Of a DNA stretch of 64,000 nucleotides, positions 29,519-37,787 are shown one piece after another. Positions within the stretch are counted from its first letter, which is position 1. Each line of letters begins with the position of its first letter. The notes below the pieces were generated by a model. The model had not been told where the DNA came from, ran no database searches, and worked only from the letters and a program-made list of their open reading frames with translations. The stretch is taken from the NCBI GenBank assembly GCA_014656015.1, contig BNBP01000009.1, forward strand, positions 81,936 through 145,935. Reading direction: 5' to 3'. This stretch comes from Streptomyces griseoaurantiacus. Lineage in GTDB: Bacteria > Actinomycetota > Actinomycetes > Streptomycetales > Streptomycetaceae. Made by a program: the position numbers and the translations under genes.

Positions 29519-31375
29519 TCAGGCGCCCGGCTCCACCCGCCGGAACGCCAGCACCGTCGCGTCGTCCTCCGCGTCCGGCGCCATGAGGGCGTCGACGAGG
29601 CCGCGCGCGAAGGCGTCGAGGGCCGCGCCGCCCGGCGGGATGCCGGCTCCGGTGCCGCCGCGCACCGCCCGCAGCAGACGGCAGGCGTCCCGGTCCAGGT
29701 CGGAGCCGCGGCGCTCGATCAGGCCGTCCGAGTACAGCAGCACCACGTCACCGGGGCGCAGCGGCGTCTCGGCGGCCGTGTAGGGCGTGCCGGGCAGCAC
29801 GCCCAGCGGCAGTCCCGGGCCCTCCGGCGGGGGGTCGAGGAAGCGGACCCCGCCCCGGCGCACCAGGAGCGGCGGCGGATGGCCCGCGCAGGTCCAGCGC
29901 AGCAGCCCCCGGTCGGAGCAGTAGTGGGCGATGACCGAGGTGGCCGTCGACTCCTCGCCGTCGTCGCAGGCCAGCAGGTTCAGCCAGCCGGTCAGCCGTT
30001 CCACGCTCTCCCCGGTGAAGGCCAGCCCCGCGAGCGCGTACCGCAGCTTGGCCATCAGGGTGACGGCGTCGGGCCCGTGCCCCCGCGCGTCCCCGAGCGC
30101 GACCAGCACCCGGCCGGTCGGCAGGACGCGGGTCTTGTACCAGTCGCCGCCCACCCGGGCCGCGTGCCCCGCGGGGCGGTACACGACCGCCGCCTCCAGG
30201 CCGTGCCGGGCGAGTTCCGGCGGGAAGCCGGGAAGCACCGCCTCCCGCAGCCGTTCGGCCACTTCGGCGACCGCCTCCGCCCGCTCGCGCTGCGCCCGCG
30301 CCTCGCGCAGGGCCCGCTCGGCGGACTCGCGGGCGCGCACGTCGGCGGTCACGTCGCGGCAGACCGCGCGCACGGTCCGAACCGGCGCGCTCCCGGCGCG
30401 CACCGGTTCGGCGAGGAAGCGGAGCACGCGCGCGTTGTGCGCGTCCGGCCCGAGGCGCAGTTCGAGGTCGATGTGGTCCCGTTCGCCCAGCAGCGCGTCG
30501 TGCAGCGCCCGGTACAGCTGCTCCCGGGGCTCCGGCAGCACCATGCGGCCGAGTCCGGGCAGGTCCGGCAGCGGCGCCGGGGCGGGCAGCCCCAGCAACG
30601 CGCGCAGCCCGGCCTCCTCGACGGTCCCCCGGGCAAGGTCCCACTCCGCCCAGGCGACCCGCGCGAGCTGCTGCGCCGCCCGGGCCATCCGCGCCCGGGC
30701 CGGCTCCCCGCGCTCCCAGGTGAGGAGCAGCAGCTCCCCGGCGGGGGCCACGTGGACCTCGACGCGGGAGCGCACCGCTCGGCCGTCCGGGGCGTGGTGC
30801 GGCCACTCGGCGGGCTCGGGGCCCTGCGGCCGTCCCGTCCGGCGTGCCGCGTCGAGCAGACGTGGCACGGGCGTGGCCGCGAGGGCGGGGAACCACTCGA
30901 ACAGCGGGACGGCCTCGCCCCACGAGCCCTCCGCGGGCGCGGCGGAGGCGGCCGCCGTGGGCGGCGGCGGTGCCGGCCGGGAGGAGCGCGAGGACGCCGA
31001 GGCGGCGACCAGGGGGAAGCGCCGTCCGGCGTCCTCCCACGCGGCCGTGTTGTGCGCCAGACAGTGGTACTCCGCCCCCGCACCCCGTGCGTCCGGCAGC
31101 GCGCGCACCACCACGGCGGCGAGCGGCACGGCCTTCAGCAGCTCCCGGGCCGAGAGGGCGGACGCGGACGGCTCGGGGGCCGTACGCGGCCGCCGGGACG
31201 GCTTCCCCGGAGGGGCCTTCGGAGGCGGTGCGGGGGCCTCGGAGCCCGCCTCGGCGTACCGCTCGATCCGGAAGCGCTGCTCGGCCAGCAGCAACTCCAG
31301 GGCCTGGAGCCACCGCTCGCCGTCGTCGTCGCCGCCGTCGCCGCCGTCATTGTCGGTATCGCCCTCGACGGTCAT
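29519..31375 (-). CDS. SpoIIE-type PP2C phosphatase with PAS-like sensor region
   Basis: The 618-aa protein has a low-complexity N-terminus. It then has PAS-like segments (about 60-360; ARVAWAEWDLARGTVEEAGL, FLAEPVRAGSAPVRTVRAVC), a short coiled coil (ARESAERALREARAQRERAE) and a C-terminal PPM/SpoIIE domain from about 390. GDARGHGPDAV, LYSDGLIERR and DAEDDATVLAF are intact. The usual GGDWYD is VGGDWYK, with Asp replaced by Lys414. It probably dephosphorylates an anti-anti-sigma factor, but no partner is encoded nearby. The ATG at 31375 is used because of GGAGG upstream. Confidence 0.88.
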   Translation of the reverse strand: MTVEGDTDNDGGDGGDDDGERWLQALELLLAEQRFRIERYAEAGSEAPAPPPKAPPGKPSRRPRTAPEPSASALSARELLKAVPLAAVVVRALPDARGAGAEYHCLAHNTAAWEDAGRRFPLVAASASSRSSRPAPPPPTAAASAAPAEGSWGEAVPLFEWFPALAATPVPRLLDAARRTGRPQGPEPAEWPHHAPDGRAVRSRVEVHVAPAGELLLLTWERGEPARARMARAAQQLARVAWAEWDLARGTVEEAGLRALLGLPAPAPLPDLPGLGRMVLPEPREQLYRALHDALLGERDHIDLELRLGPDAHNARVLRFLAEPVRAGSAPVRTVRAVCRDVTADVRARESAERALREARAQRERAEAVAEVAERLREAVLPGFPPELARHGLEAAVVYRPAGHAARVGGDWYKTRVLPTGRVLVALGDARGHGPDAVTLMAKLRYALAGLAFTGESVERLTGWLNLLACDDGEESTATSVIAHYCSDRGLLRWTCAGHPPPLLVRRGGVRFLDPPPEGPGLPLGVLPGTPYTAAETPLRPGDVVLLYSDGLIERRGSDLDRDACRLLRAVRGGTGAGIPPGGAALDAFARGLVDALMAPDAEDDATVLAFRRVEPGA

Positions 31376-31506
31376 CCGCCCGCTCCTCCCCTCACCCTTC
31401 TCCGCGCCGCCCGACCCTCCCTTCGATGCTCCGCGACCCGCGGGCGACGGGCCAGTCGGAGCGCACCCCGCGTGATGCCGGGCGCACACGGGGCAGACTC
31501 GGTGCC

Positions 31507-32979
31507 ATGCGAACCGCGTACAGCGTCGACACCGTCAGGACCGCCGAGCGCGCGCTCATGGAGCGGCTCCCGGACGGCACCCTCATGCAACGCGCCGCCG
31601 CCGGACTCGCGACGGCCTGCGCCCAGCTCCTCGGCCGGGTGTACGGCGCCCGCGTCGTCCTCCTCGTCGGCAGCGGCGACAACGGCGGCGACGCCCTGTA
31701 CGCCGGCGCCCGGCTCGCCGCGCGCGGGGCCGGGGTCACCGCCGTCCTGCTGTCCCCCGAGCGCGTCCACCCCGGTGGCCTCGCCGCCCTGCGCCGGGCC
31801 GGCGGCACCACGGCGGCCCCGGAGGACGCCGGGCCGCCGCTGCGCCGGGCCCGCCTCGTCGTCGACGGCATCGTCGGCATCGGCGGCCGGGGCGGCCTGC
31901 GGCCGAAGGCGGCCCGGCTCGCGGAACTCGTGGCCGAGGGGGACGCGGCCGTCGTCGCCGTGGACCTGCCGAGCGGCGTCGAGGCCGACACGGGGGAGGT
32001 GCGCGGGCCCGCGATCCGCGCCGACCTCACGGTCACCTTCGGCACCCACAAACCGGCGCACCTGATCGACCCCGCGCGGGAGTACGCCGGATCCGTGCGC
32101 CTCGTCGACATCGGGCTCGGCCCGGAGCTGCCACGGACGCCCGTGCTGGAGTCCCCGCAGCACGCCGAGATCGCGGCGCTCCTGCCCGTGCCGGGCGCGG
32201 AGAGCGACAAGTACCGGCGGGGCGTCGTCGGCATCGCCGCCGGGTCCGCGCGCTACCCCGGGGCGGCCGTGCTGGCGGTGGCCGGGGCGCTGCGCGGCGG
32301 CGCCGGGGCGGTCCGGTACGTGGGGGCGGCGGGGGAGGCGGTCCTCGCCCGCTTCCCGGAGACGCTGGTCTCCGACCGGGGGCCCGCGAAGGCGGGGCGC
32401 GTGCAGGCCTGGGTGGTCGGGCCGGGCGCGGGGGAGGACGCGGGCCCGGTGGCGGAGGTCCTCGCGGCCGAGGTCCCCGTGCTGCTCGACGCCGACGGGC
32501 TGCGCCTGGCCGAGCGGGACGCGGTCCGCGCGCGCACCGCGCCCACCCTCCTGACCCCGCACGCCGGTGAGGCCGCCGCCCTGCTGGGCGTCTCCCGGGA
32601 GGAGGTCGAGGGCGCCCGGCTGACGGCGGTGCGCGAACTGGCGGCCCGGTACCGGGCGACGGTGCTGCTCAAGGGGTCGACGACGCTGGTCGCGGGGGAG
32701 CCGGGGGAGCCGGGGGAGCCGGGGGAGCCGGGGGAGCCGGAGGCGCCGGTGCGGGTGAACGCGACGGGGACGCCCTGGCTCGCCACCGCGGGCAGCGGCG
32801 ACGTCCTGTCCGGCCTCGCGGGCAGTCTGCTCGCGGCCGGCCTCTCCGCGCGCGACGCGGGCAGCACCGCCGCCCACCTGCACGGCCTCGCCGGCCGGCT
32901 CGCCGCGCGGGGCGCCCCGGTCGGCGCCCACGACGTGGCCGAGGCGATTCCGCGGGCGTGGCGCTCGGTGGGGGAGTGA
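31507..32979 (+). CDS. nnr: Bifunctional NAD(P)HX epimerase / ADP-dependent dehydratase
   Basis: The 490-aa fusion repairs hydrated NADH and NADPH. The N-terminal epimerase domain (about 1-215) has LVGSGDNGGDALYAGARLA and VAVDLPSGVEADTG. The C-terminal ribokinase-like dehydratase (about 225-490) has LTPHAGEAAALLG and TGTPWLATAGSGDVLSGLAG. A five-copy 9-bp repeat adds a GEP tract near residue 400. The ATG at 31507 follows CAGACT by 7 nt. alr is next on the same strand. Confidence 0.94.
   Translation: MRTAYSVDTVRTAERALMERLPDGTLMQRAAAGLATACAQLLGRVYGARVVLLVGSGDNGGDALYAGARLAARGAGVTAVLLSPERVHPGGLAALRRAGGTTAAPEDAGPPLRRARLVVDGIVGIGGRGGLRPKAARLAELVAEGDAAVVAVDLPSGVEADTGEVRGPAIRADLTVTFGTHKPAHLIDPAREYAGSVRLVDIGLGPELPRTPVLESPQHAEIAALLPVPGAESDKYRRGVVGIAAGSARYPGAAVLAVAGALRGGAGAVRYVGAAGEAVLARFPETLVSDRGPAKAGRVQAWVVGPGAGEDAGPVAEVLAAEVPVLLDADGLRLAERDAVRARTAPTLLTPHAGEAAALLGVSREEVEGARLTAVRELAARYRATVLLKGSTTLVAGEPGEPGEPGEPGEPEAPVRVNATGTPWLATAGSGDVLSGLAGSLLAAGLSARDAGSTAAHLHGLAGRLAARGAPVGAHDVAEAIPRAWRSVGE
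32694..32738 (+). repeat. Five copies of GGGGGAGCC inside nnr
   Basis: A 9-bp unit is repeated five times without error. It encodes (Gly-Glu-Pro)x5 in an apparent surface loop of the dehydratase domain. Because the unit is a multiple of three, copy-number change would keep the frame. Confidence 0.95.
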
Positions 32980-33085
32980 AACGGGGGCGCGCGGTTGGGC
33001 TCGCGCTCCCGGGGGCGGTGGCGCGGGCCCCGCCCGCCCCGCCGCAATCCACCCACCCCATCCGCTTTGAGACACTGACCCCACG

Positions 33086-34249
33086 ATGAAGACCAGTGAA
33101 GCCGCCCCCCTCCGGGCCCGCGCGGAGATCGACCTCGCGGCGCTCCGCGCCAACGTCCGTGCCCTGCGCGCCCACGCCCCCGGCGCCCAGCTCATGGCGG
33201 TCGTGAAGGCCGACGCCTACGGCCACGGCGCCCTCCCCTGCGCCCGCGCCGCCCTCGCCGCCGGCGCCCGCTGGCTCGGCACCGCGACCCCCGAGGAGGC
33301 GCTCGCCCTGCGTGCCGCGGGCATCCCGGGCCGCATCATGTGCTGGCTGTGGACCCCGGGCGGGCCCTGGCGGGAGGCCGTCGAGGCCGATCTCGACCTG
33401 GGCGTCAGCGGCCTGTGGGCGCTGCGCGAGGTCACCGCCGCCGCCCGCGCCGCGGGTGTTCCCGCCCGCGTCCAGCTCAAGGCCGACACCGGCCTCGGCC
33501 GCAACGGCTGCTCGCCCGCCGACTGGCCGGAACTGGTCGCCGAGGCGCTGCGCGCGGAGGCGGCCGGCCTGCTCCGGATCACCGGACTGTGGTCGCACCT
33601 CGCCTGCGCCGACGAACCGGGGCACCCCTCCGTCGTCCCCCAGCTCGCCCGCTTCCGCGAGATGGTCGGCTACGCCGAGGAGCGGGGGGTGCGCCCCGAG
33701 GTGCGGCACATCGCCAATTCGCCGGCCGCGCTGACCCTCCCCGACAGCCACTTCGACCTGGTCCGCACCGGCATCGCGATGTACGGCCTCTCGCCCAGCC
33801 CCGAGCTGGGCGCCCCGGCCGACTTCGGGCTGCGCCCGGTGATGACGCTGGCCGCCTCCCTCGCCCTGGTCAAGCACGTCCCCGGCGGCCACGGCGTCAG
33901 CTACGGCCACCACTACGTCACCCCGGGCGACACCACTCTCGGCCTGGTCCCCCTCGGCTACGCGGACGGCATCCCGCGCCATGCCTCCGGCGCGGGCCCC
34001 GTCCTCGTCGGCGGCAAGTGGCGCACGGTCGCCGGACGCGTGGCCATGGACCAGTTCGTGGTGGACCTCGGCGGCGACGAGCCCCCGGTCGGCTCCGAGG
34101 CGGTGCTGTTCGGGCCGGGCGACCGGGGCGAGCCCACCGCCGAGGACTGGGCGCAGGCGGCCGGGACCATCGCGTACGAAATCGTGACCCGGATCGGAAC
34201 CCGAGTGCCCCGCGTCCATGTGAATGTGAATGCCGAACGGGAAGCGTGA
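33086..34249 (+). CDS. alr: Alanine racemase
   Basis: The 387-aa PLP enzyme makes D-alanine for peptidoglycan. Lys41 in AVVKADAYGHG binds PLP and the second catalytic residue is the Tyr in GVSYGHHY. The C-terminal beta-barrel has GRVAMDQFVVDLGGD. It lies 106 nt after nnr and upstream of the hydrolase and tsaE, a common actinomycete order. Confidence 0.96.
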   Translation: MKTSEAAPLRARAEIDLAALRANVRALRAHAPGAQLMAVVKADAYGHGALPCARAALAAGARWLGTATPEEALALRAAGIPGRIMCWLWTPGGPWREAVEADLDLGVSGLWALREVTAAARAAGVPARVQLKADTGLGRNGCSPADWPELVAEALRAEAAGLLRITGLWSHLACADEPGHPSVVPQLARFREMVGYAEERGVRPEVRHIANSPAALTLPDSHFDLVRTGIAMYGLSPSPELGAPADFGLRPVMTLAASLALVKHVPGGHGVSYGHHYVTPGDTTLGLVPLGYADGIPRHASGAGPVLVGGKWRTVAGRVAMDQFVVDLGGDEPPVGSEAVLFGPGDRGEPTAEDWAQAAGTIAYEIVTRIGTRVPRVHVNVNAEREA

Positions 34250-34270
34250 CTCCGACCGGGTGACACGCAC

Positions 34271-34305
34271 GACCGGGCGGGACCGAGCCGGACCGGGCGG
34301 GACCG
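34271..34305 (+). repeat. Two 15-bp direct repeats upstream of the hydrolase gene
   Basis: GACCGGGCGGGACCG occurs exactly at 34271-34285 and 34291-34305, a 20-bp period. It is in the alr-hydrolase gap; function unknown, possibly simple slippage. Confidence 0.6.
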
Positions 34306-34401
34306 GGTGACTCGACGAGGTGAGGGGCGGGGTCGCGCGCCGGAGCGCGCGCGGGGTCGTGCGCGGGACGGCGGACGGCTCCGGACGAGGAGGAACGGGA
34401 C

Positions 34402-35646
34402 GTGAGCGAGAGCAGCGCGGACGCCGTGGCGGCCGTGGCGGAGGCGGCCGCCGGCACCCCCGCCGGGGCCGGCAACTGGCGGATGGCCGGACTCGCCGGC
34501 GCGGCCGTCGGCGTGATCGCCGCGGGTGCCGCCGCCGGCGTCGCCATCGAGCGGCTCACCGTCGGCCGCGGCATGCGCCGCAAGGCCCGCCTCGCCCTCG
34601 ACTCCACCGGCCCCTACGGCACCCTGCGCGGCACCCCCGGCACGGCGTTCGCCGAGGACGGCACCGAGCTGTACTACGAGGTGGACGAGCCGGCTCCGGA
34701 GGGCGGCCCGGTCCCGCGCCGCCGCCGGCTGTTCGGCCGCCGTACGCCCGCCCCGGTCACCGTCGTCTTCAGCCACGGCTACTGCCTCAACCAGGACTCC
34801 TGGCACTTCCAGCGGGCCGCCCTGCGCGGGGTCGTGCGCACCGTCCACTGGGACCAGCGCAGCCACGGCCGCTCCGGGCGCGGGGTCGGCCAGCGGGACG
34901 GACGGGTGCCGCTCACCATCGAGCAGCTCGGCCGGGACCTGAAGGCGGTGATCGACGCGGCGGCGCCCGAGGGCCCGCTGGTGCTCGTCGGGCACTCCAT
35001 GGGCGGCATGACCGTGATGGCGCTGGCCGAGCAGTACCCGGAGCTGGTCCGGGAGCGGGTCGCCGGGGTCGCGCTGGTCGGCACGTCCTCCGGGGGGCTC
35101 GGCGAGGTCAACTTCGGGCTGCCGGTCGCGGGCGTCAACGCGGTGCGGCGGATACTTCCCGGGGTGCTGAAGGCGCTGGGGCAGCGCGCCGAGCTGGTCG
35201 AACGCGGGCGGCGGGCGACGGCCGACCTCTTCACCGGCATCATCAAGCGGTACTCCTTCGCCACCCGGGACATCGACCCCTCGGTCGCCCGCTTCGCCGA
35301 GCGCATGATCGAGAACACGCCGATCGACGTCGTCGCCGAGTTCTATCCGGCGTTCACCGAGCACGACAAGACCGAGGCGCTCGCGCACCTGACGGGGCTG
35401 CCGGTGCTGGTGCTGGCCGGCGTCGACGACCTCGTCACGCCGAGCGAGCACAGCGAGGCCATCGCCCGGCTGCTCCCCGAGGCCGAACTGGTGCTCGTGC
35501 CGGACGCCGGGCACCTGGTGATGCTGGAGCATCCGGAGCTCGTCACCGACCGCCTGGCCGACCTCCTCGTGCGCGCGGGAGCCGTCCCCGCAGGGGCTAC
35601 CGTGGGGCCTTATGGAAGCACCAGCAGCAGCGCACGACGCGGGTGA
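34402..35646 (+). CDS. Alpha/beta hydrolase
   Basis: The 414-aa protein has one N-terminal hydrophobic segment (about 30-55, AGLAGAAVGVIAAGAAAGVA), so it may be membrane-anchored. The hydrolase core follows: FSHGYCLNQDSWHFQ, nucleophile elbow GHSMGGM, acid loop GVDDLVTPSEH, and catalytic His in DAGHLVMLEHP. The substrate is unknown. It starts at a GTG with GGAGGAACGGGAC upstream. It overlaps tsaE by 35 nt, and a gene of this type between alr and tsaE is common in actinomycetes. Confidence 0.92.
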   Translation: MSESSADAVAAVAEAAAGTPAGAGNWRMAGLAGAAVGVIAAGAAAGVAIERLTVGRGMRRKARLALDSTGPYGTLRGTPGTAFAEDGTELYYEVDEPAPEGGPVPRRRRLFGRRTPAPVTVVFSHGYCLNQDSWHFQRAALRGVVRTVHWDQRSHGRSGRGVGQRDGRVPLTIEQLGRDLKAVIDAAAPEGPLVLVGHSMGGMTVMALAEQYPELVRERVAGVALVGTSSGGLGEVNFGLPVAGVNAVRRILPGVLKALGQRAELVERGRRATADLFTGIIKRYSFATRDIDPSVARFAERMIENTPIDVVAEFYPAFTEHDKTEALAHLTGLPVLVLAGVDDLVTPSEHSEAIARLLPEAELVLVPDAGHLVMLEHPELVTDRLADLLVRAGAVPAGATVGPYGSTSSSARRG

Positions 35647-36169
35647 GCCCACGCCGGACACCGGTGCCGCCCCGGACTCCGGCGGCGTCACCGCGGAGCT
35701 CACCGTCACCTCCCCCGAACAGATGCGGGAACTCGGCCGCAGGCTCGCGAAACTGGTGCGCGCCGGCGACCTCGTCCTGCTCAGCGGCGAACTCGGGGCC
35801 GGCAAGACCACGCTGACCCGGGGGCTCGGCGAGGGCCTCGGGGTGCGCGGGGCGGTCACCTCGCCCACGTTCGTCATCGCCCGCGTGCACCCCTCGCTGA
35901 CGGCCGGGCCGCCGCTGGTCCACGTCGACGCCTACCGCCTGGGCGGCGGCCTCGACGAGATGGAGGACCTCGACCTGGACGTCTCGCTGCCCGAGTCGGT
36001 GGTGGTGGTCGAGTGGGGCGAGGGCAAGGTCGAGGAACTCACGGACACGCGGCTGCACGTGAGCATCCACCGGGCGGTGGGGGACACCGACGACGAGGTG
36101 CGACGGGTCTCGCTCGCGGGCCTGGGGGAGCGGTGGGCGAGGGCCGACCTCGGGGCGCTGTCCGCCTGA
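35612..36169 (+). CDS. tsaE: tRNA t6A biosynthesis ATPase TsaE
   Basis: The 185-aa ATPase drives the TsaBDE complex that makes N6-threonylcarbamoyl-adenosine at position 37 of ANN-decoding tRNAs. Walker A is SGELGAGKTTLTRGL, followed by TSPTFVIARVH and HVDAYRLGG. The N-terminal 25 residues are variable. It begins inside the end of the hydrolase gene. tsaB, rimI and tsaD lie 1 kb downstream. Confidence 0.95.
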   Translation: MEAPAAAHDAGEPTPDTGAAPDSGGVTAELTVTSPEQMRELGRRLAKLVRAGDLVLLSGELGAGKTTLTRGLGEGLGVRGAVTSPTFVIARVHPSLTAGPPLVHVDAYRLGGGLDEMEDLDLDVSLPESVVVVEWGEGKVEELTDTRLHVSIHRAVGDTDDEVRRVSLAGLGERWARADLGALSA

Positions 36170-36171
36170 CA

Positions 36172-36211
36172 TTGCGCCGGACGGGCCGGGCTGGTTAGGT
36201 ATACCTAACCA
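36172..36211 (+). promoter_or_regulatory. Promoter with a 20-bp perfect palindrome before the 66-aa gene
   Basis: TGGTTAGGTATACCTAACCA (36192-36211) is a perfect 20-bp palindrome in an otherwise GC-rich gap. TTGCGC (36172-36177) and TTAGGT (36195-36200) form a -35/-10 pair with a 17-nt spacer, so the palindrome covers the -10. This looks like a repressor operator. The halves share TTAGG/CCTAA with DtxR/IdeR-type iron boxes, but the centre is shorter. Confidence 0.7.
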
Positions 36212-36242
36212 AGTCCGGCGCCGAGGTGTTCAGGAGGCGTCC

Positions 36243-36443
36243 ATGCGACGGTCCGACCACGAGGAACCGCCCACGCCGCCGGGCGAGGGCGCCGACCTCT
36301 CCATGCGGGACCTGCTGGCCGCCTGCGCCGCGGCCCGCGCGATCTCCTCGCCCCCGCCGCGGGGGCCGAGCCCCTCCCGTGAGGGCCGTGAGGGCGGCGG
36401 AAGGGGCGACAGCGCCCCTGTGGACCCCGCGCGCTCCTACTGA
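36243..36443 (+). CDS. Small 66-aa orphan protein
   Basis: The product is MRRSDHEEPPTPPGEGADLS, then a short helix-like segment MRDLLAACAAARAISSPPPR and a Gly/Arg/Ser-rich tail ending ARSY. AGGAGG lies 5 nt before the ATG, the best Shine-Dalgarno in the neighbourhood, and a promoter with a palindromic operator is just upstream. These support a real gene despite no recognised domain. Its last 7 nt overlap the 3' end of the convergent transpeptidase-like gene. The function is not known. Confidence 0.7.
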   Translation: MRRSDHEEPPTPPGEGADLSMRDLLAACAAARAISSPPPRGPSPSREGREGGGRGDSAPVDPARSY

Positions 36444-37000
36444 ACGACCACCACGGGACGTCCCACTCCCGCGAACTCCCACATCGCCTCGCCGTCGGCC
36501 CGCGCCTCCCGGATGCCGCCCAGCTTCTTGGAGGCGTCCGGCACCGGCGTGGACCCGTCCACCGCCGCGCTGAACCCCACCGGCACCCCGCCCGCCGTCG
36601 TGAACAGCACCACGTGCTCGATCGGCACGCCGTCGGAGCCCGTCACCGCCGCCGTCCGCGAGGTGACCGTGTACTTCCCCGGGGCCGGGTCCACCGTCCC
36701 CGGCATCACCTCGAACGTGCGGCGCACCTTCCCGCCCGCGCCGACCAGCCACACCCGGTCGTTCCCCAGCGCGTACACGACCCGCTCGCCCGCGCCCGAG
36801 CCCTCCGGCACCGCCGCGGCCCGCTTCTTCTTCGCGCCGGGGGTCTTCTGCGCCCCGGCCGCCGGCGAGGGCTTCGCCTTCGTCCCCGGCTTGCCCAGCG
36901 TGTCCGGCGCGCTCGCCGACGCCTGGTAGGCGAGGAATCCGACCGCGGCGACGGCCGCCACGGTGAGCCCGGCCACGAATCCCGAGCTGCTCCTAGCCAC
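36437..37000 (-). CDS. Degenerate L,D-transpeptidase-like (YkuD fold) membrane protein
   Basis: The 187-aa protein has an N-terminal membrane anchor (8-28), a Lys/Ala/Pro linker and a domain from about 72. That domain follows the YkuD pattern: RVWLVGAGGKVRRTFEVMPG and PAPGKYTVTSR match the usual start. The family's catalytic SHGC(I/V)R box aligns with KLGGIRE (Gly162 at the Cys position) and the earlier His is also missing, so it should be inactive as a transpeptidase. GTG start at 37000 with GGAGAGGTGGAGACA upstream. The fold call is by eye. Confidence 0.65.
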   Translation of the reverse strand: MARSSSGFVAGLTVAAVAAVGFLAYQASASAPDTLGKPGTKAKPSPAAGAQKTPGAKKKRAAAVPEGSGAGERVVYALGNDRVWLVGAGGKVRRTFEVMPGTVDPAPGKYTVTSRTAAVTGSDGVPIEHVVLFTTAGGVPVGFSAAVDGSTPVPDASKKLGGIREARADGEAMWEFAGVGRPVVVVQ

Positions 37001-37112
37001 CTGTCTCCACCTCTCCGGTAGTACGACTTTCCACCGGCCGTACCTGCTCGCTGTGACGGTAGCAGCAGCCGTGTACCGCACCGGCTCGCCGGTGCGGCGG
37101 GCTCCGGCGCCG

Positions 37113-37124
37113 TAGGCTGTTCGC
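37113..37124 (+). promoter_or_regulatory. -10 element of a probable leaderless tsaB promoter
   Basis: TAGGCT at 37113-37118 lies 6 nt before the GTG of tsaB and there is no Shine-Dalgarno sequence between. Confidence 0.55.
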
Positions 37125-37787
37125 GTGCTCTTGCTCGCTCTGGATACCGCCACCCCCGCCGTGACCGTCGCGCTGCACGACGGCACGTCCGTCCTCGCCT
37201 CCTCGAACCAGGTGGACGCCCGCCGGCACGGGGAGCTGCTGCTGCCCGCCGTCGACCGGGTCCTCGCCGAGGCGGGCACCCGGCTGGACGCCGTCACCGG
37301 CGTCGTCGTGGGCGTCGGCCCCGGCCCCTACACGGGGCTGCGCGTGGGCCTGATGACCGCCGACACCTTCGGGCTCGCGCTCGGCGTCCCGGTGCACGGC
37401 CTGTGCACCCTCGACGCCCTCGCCTACGAGGCCGCCGGCACGGACCTCGGCGGCCCCTTCGTCGTGGCCACCGACGCCCGGCGCAAGGAGGTCTACTGGG
37501 CGCGGTACGAGGACCCGCGCACCCGGGTCACCGAGCCGGCCGTCGACCGTCCCGCCGACCTCGCGGAGGCGGTCGCCGGACTGCCCGCCGTCGGCGCGGG
37601 CGCCGCCCTCTACCCGGACGCCTTCCCGGACGTGCGGGGCCCCGAGCACGTGTCGGCCGCCGCGCTGGCCGCCCTCGCGGCGGAGCGGCTGGCCGCGGGC
37701 GCGGAACTGCTGCCGCCCCGCCCCCTCTACCTGCGCCGCCCCGACGCGCAGGTGCCCAAGAACTACAAGGTGGTCACCCCCAAGTGA
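37125..37787 (+). CDS. tsaB: tRNA t6A biosynthesis protein TsaB
   Basis: The 220-aa ASKHA-fold protein begins MLLLALDTATPAVTVALHDG and has GVGPGPYTGLRVGL. It lacks metal ligands and acts as scaffold for TsaD and TsaE. The GTG at 37125 is preceded by a TAGGCT hexamer at 6 nt. The stop overlaps the rimI start (GTGA), and tsaD follows, forming a coupled tsaB-rimI-tsaD operon. Confidence 0.95.
   Translation: MLLLALDTATPAVTVALHDGTSVLASSNQVDARRHGELLLPAVDRVLAEAGTRLDAVTGVVVGVGPGPYTGLRVGLMTADTFGLALGVPVHGLCTLDALAYEAAGTDLGGPFVVATDARRKEVYWARYEDPRTRVTEPAVDRPADLAEAVAGLPAVGAGAALYPDAFPDVRGPEHVSAAALAALAAERLAAGAELLPPRPLYLRRPDAQVPKNYKVVTPK

Noticed and set aside
36192..36211. Palindrome as a classical IdeR/DmdR iron box
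   Set aside because: The half-sites are similar, but the 19-bp box spacing is not met (centre about 5 bp shorter), so the label is not given.
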